Source: Agaribacillus sp965228415
Lineage (GTDB): Bacteria > Bacteroidota > Bacteroidia > Cytophagales > Cyclobacteriaceae
DNA length: 64,000 bases
Direction of reading: 5' to 3'
Assembly: GCA_965228415.1 (NCBI GenBank)
Contig: OZ245814.1
Coordinates: forward strand, 3,596,001-3,660,000
Shown here: positions 55,462 to 62,841 of the stretch, one piece after another
How positions within the stretch are numbered: position 1 is the first letter of the stretch
How the letters are laid out: each line of letters opens with the position of its first letter
Notes under the pieces: model-generated
The model's input: the letters and a program-made list of their open reading frames with translations, nothing else
Databases searched by the model: none
What the model was told of the DNA's origin: nothing
Position numbers and translations under genes: made by a program

Positions 55462-55773
55462 TTAATTGATGATGCCATAATCTTTTTCCCGTATGCCGCT
55501 ATATTGAAAATCGACTTTGTCCTTTGAAGGAATAATATCGAAAATCACACTTCTGACACCCAATATGTTCTCAACCTGTCTGATGATCTTTGTCAGGACG
55601 GCCTCGGATAACTTCAGTTCCAACTGGCAATGGAGTTTGTTGCTCATCGCCGGCCCTTCGAAATAAAACCTGGACAAGGAGAGTTTTCTCCTGGAAAATA
55701 CGAGCAAAAGCCTGGGCAAAAAGCCTGGGTCAGGGTCGGCCGTAATGGTGATTCTTACCTTCTTTTTCATCAT
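55462..55773 (-). CDS. Small ACT-domain protein upstream of ilvA
   Basis: 103 residues, a single ACT domain (KKVRITITADPDPGFLPRLLLVF), similar in size to the small subunit of acetolactate synthase (IlvM/IlvN-like). The large subunit gene (ilvB) is not nearby. It could be a regulatory partner for IlvA or for the absent synthase. It lies 18 nt after the second attenuator hairpin. Confidence 0.8.
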   Translation of the reverse strand: MMKKKVRITITADPDPGFLPRLLLVFSRRKLSLSRFYFEGPAMSNKLHCQLELKLSEAVLTKIIRQVENILGVRSVIFDIIPSKDKVDFQYSGIREKDYGIIN

Positions 55774-55789
55774 TGTTGTCGTTATGTGT

Positions 55790-55823
55790 AAAAAAAAGCC
55801 CTTCCGGGATGAGAAGGGCTTTT
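55790..55823 (-). terminator. Attenuator terminator 2 of the ilvA operon
   Basis: Minus strand: AAAAGCCCTTC (55794-55804) and GAAGGGCTTTT (55813-55823), loop of 8, followed by a run of T residues (55797-55791 region and beyond). It lies 17 nt before the ACT-gene start and 28 nt after the second leader stop. Confidence 0.88.
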
Positions 55824-55850
55824 ATATAAAATTAAAATACCATCTCACTT

Positions 55851-55913
55851 TCACTGCATCATAATAATGACAGGAAGTATGACGGTAATGATAATGTTGT
55901 TCAATCTTTTCAT
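55851..55913 (-). CDS. ilvA leader peptide 2
   Basis: 20 residues: MKRLNNIIITVILPVIIMMQ, with six isoleucines, two valines, two leucines and one threonine. Such a run of branched-chain codons before a terminator is the classic leader-peptide attenuator. Too short for most gene finders. Confidence 0.85.
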   Translation of the reverse strand: MKRLNNIIITVILPVIIMMQ

Positions 55914-55924
55914 TTTGTTAATAA

Positions 55925-55955
55925 TAAAAAATGCCATCCTTATGGGGATGGCATC
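55925..55955 (-). terminator. Attenuator terminator 1 of the ilvA operon
   Basis: ATGCCATCC (55931-55939) with GGATGGCAT (55946-55954): 9 perfect pairs with a 6-base loop, followed on the minus strand by six T residues. It lies just before leader peptide 2. Confidence 0.85.
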
Positions 55956-55983
55956 TCGTTTATATTTTTATATACCTCCCCTG

Positions 55984-56016
55984 TCATTCGTTGCTAATAA
56001 TAACAACTGCAAGCAT
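55984..56016 (-). CDS. ilvA leader peptide 1
   Basis: 10 residues: MLAVVIISNE, with two valines, two isoleucines and one leucine, directly upstream of terminator 1. It is the first of two tandem leader peptides on the same message. Confidence 0.75.
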   Translation of the reverse strand: MLAVVIISNE

Positions 56017-56051
56017 GATTGGAGATATAATATTTTGCTGTATCACGTTGA

Positions 56052-56081
56052 CAAAGTTAGTGAGAAAATTGTATAAAACAA
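56052..56081 (-). promoter_or_regulatory. Bacteroidota-type promoter of the ilvA operon
   Basis: On the minus strand TTG (56079-56081), 19 bases, then TAACTTTG (56052-56059), a full -7 match. The start would be near 56045, giving a leader of about 270 nt with two peptides and two terminators. Confidence 0.8.
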
Positions 56082-56156
56082 GCATGGCTTTATCCAGAAA
56101 GCTAAACAAGCTTTTGACAGGTTGTCTTCCAGGTAAGTCAATGTCACTGATTCATT

Positions 56157-57434
56157 TTATCCTATTCTAAATCTAAAGGGAATCGTAATTTTTACCTCTA
56201 CATTTCTTCCGTCCTTTTTACCGGGCGTGAACCTGTCAAGTCTGCTAACTACGGATTTTACCTCATCTTCAAGAGATTGCATATCTTTTTCCGTAGCTTG
56301 AAAGGTCTCATTTTGATTCAAGTAGCCAACTACAACAATGGTGGAAATAACATTTTGTTTGTATTGGTCCTCACTAACCTCAACATTGGTTACGTCTCCG
56401 TTTTGGTCCACTACAAAACTCACAAAAATTTCCCCCTCAGCCTTGCTATACCTGGAGGATTTGGGATACTTAACTGTTTTTCTGATAAACTCATACATAG
56501 CACCTTGCCCTCCCGGATAGACTGGCATTTCGTCTACCTGACCATGGCTCTCACCACCCTGCTGGGCAAAAACATGCTGATTGGGGAACAATCCTGCAGC
56601 CAATAGCATCAATAAGGATAGTGCGAAAAGATATTTGACATTTGCCCATCGACCTGATTCATTTTTATTCATCATTTTTATACGTGTTTTGAGAAGTGAA
56701 TTATTAAAATAGCTCATAAAATTGTTCACACTGATACCCGCAACTTTTTCAAAAAGCAAGCTTTGGTATTGGAACTTATCCTCCCCCTGTCTGATCATTT
56801 TCCGATCGGCGGCATATTCGTGCTGTGCCAGTAATGTGTTTTTGTAGCACCATATAAATGGATTGAACCATTGAACAATAACCAACATTTCAATCAACAA
56901 CCTATCCAGGGAATGGAATTGCGATTTGTGATAATGCTCATGGGCAACAATCGTGTCGATATGATGGCTGTTCAGGTCTTGAGTGGTCAGAAAAAGGATA
57001 TGAAAAAAAGACCCGGGGGATTTGCCTTCTTCCATTAAAATGGTCACAAATCCCTTGTAAAAAGTCTTTGGTAGTTTGTAGAATTTGACCACTATCTGAA
57101 TCACCTGCCACAAAAACCTGATCAGAAAAAATGTGGCTCCCGATAAATAGACTAACTGGGCTACATCCCAAAAATCCATGGTCCGATAATCAACCGCAAC
57201 CGGAGCGCTTTTGGCGACTACAAGGCCCGGTAAGTTTGTGCTCAGGTAATTTTGAACCGGCATATCCACCGGCAGGCTTATCAATGGAAAAATAAATGAA
57301 ACCAACAGCGCCACCAGTAAATAAGCCCTGTTTAAAACAAAAAATGTTTCCTGTTTCAGCAGCAACCAATAAAACCCATAGGAAACTATTATTCCTATTC
57401 CCGACTTTAATAAGTACAGTCCAAATTCATTCAT
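56157..57434 (-). CDS. BlaR1/MecR1-type M56 membrane peptidase with TonB C-terminal domain
   Basis: 425 residues. Four membrane helices and the M56 zinc site HEHYH (VAHEHYHKSQFHSLDRLLIEM), followed by QWFNPFIWCYKN and HEYAADRKMI. A last membrane segment (about 268-290) leads to a periplasmic domain resembling TonB C-terminus (GAMYEFIRKTVKYPKSSRYSKAEGEIFVSFVVDQ), replacing the beta-lactam sensor of classical BlaR1. It probably senses an envelope signal and cleaves or releases the BlaI-like repressor. It overlaps that gene by 8 nt. Confidence 0.9.
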   Translation of the reverse strand: MNEFGLYLLKSGIGIIVSYGFYWLLLKQETFFVLNRAYLLVALLVSFIFPLISLPVDMPVQNYLSTNLPGLVVAKSAPVAVDYRTMDFWDVAQLVYLSGATFFLIRFLWQVIQIVVKFYKLPKTFYKGFVTILMEEGKSPGSFFHILFLTTQDLNSHHIDTIVAHEHYHKSQFHSLDRLLIEMLVIVQWFNPFIWCYKNTLLAQHEYAADRKMIRQGEDKFQYQSLLFEKVAGISVNNFMSYFNNSLLKTRIKMMNKNESGRWANVKYLFALSLLMLLAAGLFPNQHVFAQQGGESHGQVDEMPVYPGGQGAMYEFIRKTVKYPKSSRYSKAEGEIFVSFVVDQNGDVTNVEVSEDQYKQNVISTIVVVGYLNQNETFQATEKDMQSLEDEVKSVVSRLDRFTPGKKDGRNVEVKITIPFRFRIG

Positions 57435-57813
57435 GCTCTTTGTCCTTTCTTTTGTTCACCTGATCCTGAAATACGGCGATAATGTTTTCGATTTCAGTAA
57501 TACTTAAATCTTCACTTTTGGAAAGAAACGAAACCATTTTTTCGTAAGAATTGGAAAAGTATTTTTCCAGCAATCCTTTCACATGGCTTTTAGCGTACTG
57601 CTCTTTGGTAACCAGGGGAAAATATTCATGGATTTTACCATAGGTGTTGTGATTTACAAATCCCTTTTTCTCCAATATTTTGATGAACGTGGAAAGGGTG
57701 CTGCTGGCAGGCTTTGGCTCGGGCATCTCTTTCATGATGTCGGCTAAAAATCCTTTTTCAATTTTCCAAAGAATTTGCATAATGCCTTCCTCAGCCCTGG
57801 TTAATTGTTTCAT
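57427..57813 (-). CDS. BlaI/MecI-family repressor
   Basis: 128 residues. A winged-helix DNA-binding domain (LTRAEEGIMQILWKIEKGFLADIMKEMPEPKPASSTLSTFIKILEKKGFV) followed by the dimerisation helices (FLSKSEDLSITEIENIIAVFQDQV). It represses its own operon until the M56 partner acts. Three palindromes upstream are its likely operators. Confidence 0.94.
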   Translation of the reverse strand: MKQLTRAEEGIMQILWKIEKGFLADIMKEMPEPKPASSTLSTFIKILEKKGFVNHNTYGKIHEYFPLVTKEQYAKSHVKGLLEKYFSNSYEKMVSFLSKSEDLSITEIENIIAVFQDQVNKRKDKEHE

Positions 57814-57838
57814 AAGCTCCGATTTGAATTTAACTTTT

Positions 57839-57869
57839 TAAATATATAACTAATAAATTAGATATACAA
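57839..57869 (-). promoter_or_regulatory. Probable promoter of the blaI-like operon
   Basis: On the minus strand TTG (57867-57869), 20 bases, TATATTTA (57839-57846), a one-base variant of the -7 box. The first operator palindrome lies between the two boxes and the second touches the -33 element. Confidence 0.5.
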
Positions 57870-57901
57870 CTAAATTATTAGATTAATGTCTAAATCTTTA
57901 G
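57850..57901. promoter_or_regulatory. Three operator palindromes at 20-bp spacing
   Basis: CTAATAAATTAG (57850-57861), CTAAATTATTAG (57870-57881) and CTAAATCTTTAG (57890-57901). Each has CTAA and TTAG (or ATTAG) arms, with starts exactly 20 bp apart. They lie 37-88 bases upstream of the BlaI-like gene and resemble the operators of BlaI-type repressors. Confidence 0.7.
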
Positions 57902-58038
57902 CTTAAAGCGATGAAATAATCAGAAGATTGCCTCTAAAATGCTGCCAGCCAGATATTTGAAAATAATCGTATCAGACAAGGTATGTGGCAACATCTGAAT
58001 AAAGATGTCCTGGAAATAAGTGAAAACTTAACCTGACA

Positions 58039-58737
58039 TTACCAGGATTTACCCAGCAAAACCCGATAAGTTTTCAATAAAAACTGCTGTGTCCCTCCCA
58101 GTTTGTAGAGCAGGTAGAGTAAATAATAGCTGAACTGCAATCGGAATACGCCACACGTCATATATTTTCTGGCAGAGGTAATTACCTTTTTATTTACCAG
58201 TCTGAACTTAACCTTTTTTTTGAGCCGGGTAATGATCTCATTATCCTCTAACATTGTCAGCTTTTGATCATAACCTCCTATTTTGTGGAAAGCCTTTTTC
58301 GTAACAAACAAACTTTGATCACCAAATCGAAATGCATCACAATCAAACCTCGAAAACCACGCATTTAACCTAAGAAACCAATGGCGCTTATCAAAGGAAA
58401 GCCGGTAGCAGCCCGCTTCAAAACCTGCTTCAATGGTGTTGCGGAGATCCTCAAAAAGGCTTTCTGGTGGAAAAGAGTCGGCATGTAGAAAATAATAAAC
58501 ATCTCCGGCAGCCATCTCAGCGCCAAGGTTCAATTGAGCAGCCCTGGACCTTATGCCCGATGATAGTACAACAGCTCCGGCCAGTTTGGCCTGAGCAACT
58601 GTTTGATCGGTACTGTTTCCATCTACTACTATAATTTCCTGTAATAACCCACGAGCATCCAAACCATTTAAATACCGGAGCAGATTTTCAATAAACCCCT
58701 CTTCATTATAGGTTGGAATAATGATCGTAATTTTCAA
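58039..58737 (-). CDS. Family 2 glycosyltransferase, TIGR04283-type
   Basis: About 232 residues from a TTG at 58737 (LKITIIIPTYNEEGF). The frame opens further to 58929, but that part overlaps the cyclase gene in another frame and is unlike the family. Motifs: TIIIPTYNEE, IIVVDGNSTDQT, AAQLNLGAEMAAGD, YFLHADSFPP (metal-binding), DQSLFVTKKAFHKIGGY. It transfers sugar from a nucleotide donor, with unknown acceptor. Confidence 0.85.
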   Translation of the reverse strand: MKITIIIPTYNEEGFIENLLRYLNGLDARGLLQEIIVVDGNSTDQTVAQAKLAGAVVLSSGIRSRAAQLNLGAEMAAGDVYYFLHADSFPPESLFEDLRNTIEAGFEAGCYRLSFDKRHWFLRLNAWFSRFDCDAFRFGDQSLFVTKKAFHKIGGYDQKLTMLEDNEIITRLKKKVKFRLVNKKVITSARKYMTCGVFRLQFSYYLLYLLYKLGGTQQFLLKTYRVLLGKSW

Positions 58738-58817
58738 TCCAAAGAATCTTAAAGCCGCATCAAAGATGAAAAAAAGCCGGAAAGGAACAAAGTTATTCTG
58801 ATTTGTTGCCGATATTG

Positions 58818-60752
58818 TCAAAGGCCAATTTTCTTCACCAGTTTCAAAAACCGGGGATCTTTTTTCAAAGGTTTCCAGATAGGACTGGATTTGAGAAACA
58901 CCAGGGCACCAATTTTTTCCAGGTAGCATTTCTCCAAATAAAGAAAGGCATTATCCAGGTCTTCCAGCCCGGCATAAAGCGTAGCAAAATCCACACTCAG
59001 GGAAACACTTTCTTCCTTCTCGGCTCTTTTCTGCAGCGCCTCCAAATATTTTAACGCTTCCTCTCTATCTCCGGCCAATGCATATGCGTAACCCAATTGT
59101 GTATCGGGTTTTATAGCATGTGTTGTCTTTCTACCGAGGTTTTTAAAAATCGTAATGGCCCGGCTAAAGTCTCCTTTTTGCAAATATGCCCAGCCTTTGA
59201 ATTCCTGGGCTGGTTTAAAGGTAGGATCCAGGGCCAGGATTTTATCATAGATTTCAATAGCCTTATCATATTCTTCCGCGAAATAGTAGACGTCAGCCAG
59301 GGTACGGTTGGTATGTGTCGAAAGGGGGTCTACTTTGATAGCCTCGAGCATTTCATCCAGGGCCTCCGCAAAATCTCCCTTAACCAGGTAATACAGGCAG
59401 TTCATGATCCTGACATTGGGAGCGTTGGGGTTGATGTTCATAGCCTTTTTAAGGTTTTCCCGGCCTCCCTCCCAATCCCAATCGTAGAAGAATTGGCTGC
59501 CGGCCTTCCCGACATAAGCGTCTGCATTGCCCGGATCCAACTCAAGCGCCTTCTTTAACAATTTTTTCACGCGCATAAATGCTTCATCGGCACTCATGGT
59601 ACCGGTCGTCCCCAGCAGGCCATAACTACTGGCCATACTGCTGTAAGGCAAAGAAAATTCAGGTTCTTCCTCAATGGATTTTTGAAAATATTGAATAGCG
59701 TTCTGCGTATCTGCAGGGGTCCACCTGTTACTGTGATATAACCCCTTTAAGTAATAATTGTAGGCCTCAATATTGTCAGTAGCAGGGGTAACGATAGGCG
59801 CATGGCTTTCGGCCTTTGTCAATTTCTTTCTCAGGCTGTTGGCTATTTTCCGGGCAATTTCATCTTGTAATTCAAAAATATCCTCCAAATCCCTGTTATA
59901 GCTCTTGGACCAGACATGATAGCCATCTGCCGCGTTGACCAGCTGTGCTGAAATACGTACTTTCTTTCCCGCTTTTCGTACACTGCCTTCCAAAATAGAA
60001 TGAACATTCAGCTGCTGGCCTATTTCGCGAACATCCTGGTTTTTCCCTTTGAAAGAAAATGATGAAGTTCTGGAAGTCACCTGCAAACCATCCACCCGTG
60101 TTAAGGCATTAATCAATTCTTCGGTAATACCATCGCTGAAGTACTCATTCTCAGGATCAGTGCTTACATTGACAAAGGGCATCACTGCAATGCTTTCAAT
60201 TTTTTCTTTTACCTTTCCCTTCATCTCCTCCCTTCTGGGAACGCATATTCCTTCATTGGTTATAGCGAAAACCTCGATAGGCCTTCTCACATTTTTTAAC
60301 TGAAACTCTCCCATCGTCCGGGCTTTCAATTCCCTGTGATTCTTGATCTCGTCAAATACTTTTCCGGAGATCATGACACTTCCCGCTACCGACAAAGACT
60401 CTACACGGGAGGCAATATTCACGCCATCACCATAAATTCCCTCGCCGTCGTAAACAATATCACCTGTATGAATACCAATTCTCAGCGGTACTTTTGGTTC
60501 TTTTTGTAACGATGTCTGAATTTCTATGGCACACTTCACTGCCTCTATTGCACTGTTAAAAATACTAAGGGTACCATCGCCGTAGTATTGAATGGTTTGC
60601 CCGGCATGAATACCAATGGCCTGGTTCAAAACCTTTCGGTGCCTGTCGCGATTGCTTTTAGCAAATTTTTCATCTTCCTGCATCAAAGCAGTATACCCTA
60701 TCATGTCGGTAAACATAATGGCAGCTAACTTACGGACGCTTTTATCAGACAC
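58818..60752 (-). CDS. Class III nucleotide cyclase with TolB-like and TPR domains
   Basis: 644 residues; start GTG at 60752. The cyclase domain covers about 1-165: AAIMFTDMIGYTALMQEDE (metal-binding aspartate), GDGTLSIF, GDGVNIASRVESLSVAG (catalytic N and R). A TolB-N-like region follows (about 185-310, VMPFVNVSTDPENEYFSDGITEEL), then TPR repeats to the end. No membrane segment is evident. It probably makes cAMP or cGMP under protein-partner control. It faces uvrC across a 174-nt gap. Confidence 0.9.
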   Translation of the reverse strand: MSDKSVRKLAAIMFTDMIGYTALMQEDEKFAKSNRDRHRKVLNQAIGIHAGQTIQYYGDGTLSIFNSAIEAVKCAIEIQTSLQKEPKVPLRIGIHTGDIVYDGEGIYGDGVNIASRVESLSVAGSVMISGKVFDEIKNHRELKARTMGEFQLKNVRRPIEVFAITNEGICVPRREEMKGKVKEKIESIAVMPFVNVSTDPENEYFSDGITEELINALTRVDGLQVTSRTSSFSFKGKNQDVREIGQQLNVHSILEGSVRKAGKKVRISAQLVNAADGYHVWSKSYNRDLEDIFELQDEIARKIANSLRKKLTKAESHAPIVTPATDNIEAYNYYLKGLYHSNRWTPADTQNAIQYFQKSIEEEPEFSLPYSSMASSYGLLGTTGTMSADEAFMRVKKLLKKALELDPGNADAYVGKAGSQFFYDWDWEGGRENLKKAMNINPNAPNVRIMNCLYYLVKGDFAEALDEMLEAIKVDPLSTHTNRTLADVYYFAEEYDKAIEIYDKILALDPTFKPAQEFKGWAYLQKGDFSRAITIFKNLGRKTTHAIKPDTQLGYAYALAGDREEALKYLEALQKRAEKEESVSLSVDFATLYAGLEDLDNAFLYLEKCYLEKIGALVFLKSSPIWKPLKKDPRFLKLVKKIGL

Positions 60753-60926
60753 GAATTTCTGAGGATTTATTTTATTCGTTCTAAAATAAGAGATAAATTC
60801 ATTTTTCCCTTACCTGCAAGAGAAAATCAAAATCTTAACTAACAAAATAATTATTGAAACACCTAGAGGTTTTTTTTATTACTGTTGTTTTAAAGCCTTA
60901 ATCGCCGGTAGCAATGACACACTATG

Positions 60927-62723
60927 CTATGATCCTTTATTAAAATGATCTCTGACGACCCAGGCCTTGTCTTTTCCGATCACGGCTGTCAATTCAGCAT
61001 GGGTGGCCTCCCGGATTCTTTTTACCGACCGAAAGCTTGAAAGTAGTTTATCCACTGTTTTCTCACCGACTCCCTTAATGCTTTCCAACTCCGATAGCAA
61101 ACTGTTTTTACTTCTTAAGTTCCGGTGGAATGTAATGGCAAAGCGATGCGCCTCGTCTCTGATTTTTTGCAGGAGACTAAGGGAGGGAGATTTTTTGTCA
61201 ATATGCAATGGATAGGGGTCTTCGGGATAATAAATTTCCTCCAGGCGTTTGGCAATGCCGATCACGGGAATTTTTCCGTATAAACTCAGATCCTTTAAGG
61301 CATCGCAGGCCGCGTTCAATTGCCCTTTGCCCCCATCAATAACGATCAGATCAGGTAAGGGCGCCTTTTCCTCCAAAAGTCTTTTGTATCTTCGGTGATT
61401 AATTTCATACATGGAAGCAAAGTCGTCCGGGCCCACTACGGTCTTAATATGGTATTTGCGATAATCCTTTTTGGAAGGTTTGCCATTTTTAAAACATACC
61501 ATAGAAGCCACAGGGTTAGTCCCCTGGATATTTGAATTGTCAAAACATTCTATATGGTTTGGTAATTGCTTTAATTGCAGGTCTTCCATCAGGATTTCCA
61601 ATACCTTGTTTGGTTGTTTTTGACCGACCCGCGACTCGCTAAGCTTTTCCTTTTTATAGAACATGATGTTTTTTAAGGACAGGTCAATCAATTTTCTCTT
61701 ATCCCCGATTTTTGGTAAGGTTACCACCACATTATCCAAAGGCAGGTCTACAGGCACATTGGCAAAGATTTCGGCAGAGGTACTTTTATATTTACCGCGT
61801 TGATCAATGATGATCATAGCCAGTATATCTTCGTCCGCCTCATTAAGTTTCTTCTTTATCTCAACAGTGTCGGTTACGGTGATAGTGCCGTGAATTATTT
61901 TCAAATAGTTCACATAGGCCGTTTTATTATCGCTAACGACCGTAAACACATCTACATCCGTCAGTTTTTGGTTAACTACCAGGGATTTTGCCTGAAACTT
62001 TTCCAGCAGCTGGAGCTTGTCCTTCATCAGTTGGGCTCTTTCATAAGCCATTTCCTCAGCGGCCTTTTGCATTTCGTCCTTAAAATAATTCCTGACAAGG
62101 CCCAGGTTTCCCTTCAAAATATGTACTGCCTGGCCAATGTCCCGATTATATTCTTCTTCACCCTGTAAATTTTCACATGGTCCCTTACAATTGCCAATAT
62201 GGTATTCCAGGCAAACCTTAAACTTCCCTTTGTCAATGTTTTCCTTCGATAAATTTAAGCTGCAGGTACGAATAGTGTAAAGTCCACGGATTAATCCCAG
62301 AACGCTTTTCATCGCTTTAACACTGGCATATGGGCCAAAATACTGCCCGGCCTTTGGGATCACCCTCCGGGTGGAATAAATCCTGGGAAACCTCTCATCG
62401 GCCACACAGAGATAGGGGAAGGTTTTATCGTCCTTCAACCTGATGTTGTACTTCGGCAAGTTGGTTTTGATCAGGTTGTTTTCCAGTAAGAAGGCATCAA
62501 ACTCCGAATTGACAATAGCATATTCTGCGGCAGCAATTTCAGACACCATTCTTACAGTCTTTCGGTCAAGCAGGGATTTGCTAAAATAACTGCTTACTCT
62601 TTTTTTGATGTCTTTTGCCTTGCCAACATAAATAAGGGTATTTTCCCGGTTAAAAAATTTATAGATGCCAGGCTGATTAGGCAGTTTGGCCAGTGATTCC
62701 TTATTGTATTTGCTTAGCTCCAT
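60927..62723 (-). CDS. uvrC: UvrABC excision nuclease subunit C
   Basis: 598 residues. GIY-YIG nuclease at about 16-95 (QPGIYKFFNRENTLIYVGKAKDIKKRVSSYF), a cysteine-bearing segment (about 165-180), the UVR domain (about 205-240), the RNase-H-like nuclease with CFDNSNIQGTNPVASMV and DLIVIDGGKGQLNAA, and the helix-hairpin-helix pair LESIKGVGEKTVDKLLSSF at the C-terminus. It makes both incisions in nucleotide-excision repair. Confidence 0.97.
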   Translation of the reverse strand: MELSKYNKESLAKLPNQPGIYKFFNRENTLIYVGKAKDIKKRVSSYFSKSLLDRKTVRMVSEIAAAEYAIVNSEFDAFLLENNLIKTNLPKYNIRLKDDKTFPYLCVADERFPRIYSTRRVIPKAGQYFGPYASVKAMKSVLGLIRGLYTIRTCSLNLSKENIDKGKFKVCLEYHIGNCKGPCENLQGEEEYNRDIGQAVHILKGNLGLVRNYFKDEMQKAAEEMAYERAQLMKDKLQLLEKFQAKSLVVNQKLTDVDVFTVVSDNKTAYVNYLKIIHGTITVTDTVEIKKKLNEADEDILAMIIIDQRGKYKSTSAEIFANVPVDLPLDNVVVTLPKIGDKRKLIDLSLKNIMFYKKEKLSESRVGQKQPNKVLEILMEDLQLKQLPNHIECFDNSNIQGTNPVASMVCFKNGKPSKKDYRKYHIKTVVGPDDFASMYEINHRRYKRLLEEKAPLPDLIVIDGGKGQLNAACDALKDLSLYGKIPVIGIAKRLEEIYYPEDPYPLHIDKKSPSLSLLQKIRDEAHRFAITFHRNLRSKNSLLSELESIKGVGEKTVDKLLSSFRSVKRIREATHAELTAVIGKDKAWVVRDHFNKGS

Positions 62724-62841
62724 GAAAGGGGTTTGACGACGTGCTAATTCTTAGCAACACACTAATTTATGCTTTTGCTAAATTAACAAAACCAGCACTG
62801 ATTTTATCGGGTAAGATCAACAAAAATGTAAAACCGGATTT

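Noticed and set aside
55867..56076. Plus-strand ORF of 69 codons antisense to the ilvA leader
   Set aside because: It exists because the antisense of the leader-peptide region is open; the minus-strand leader and terminators explain the sequence better.
58738..58929. N-terminal extension of the glycosyltransferase
   Set aside because: The segment overlaps the cyclase coding sequence in another frame and is unlike the glycosyltransferase family.
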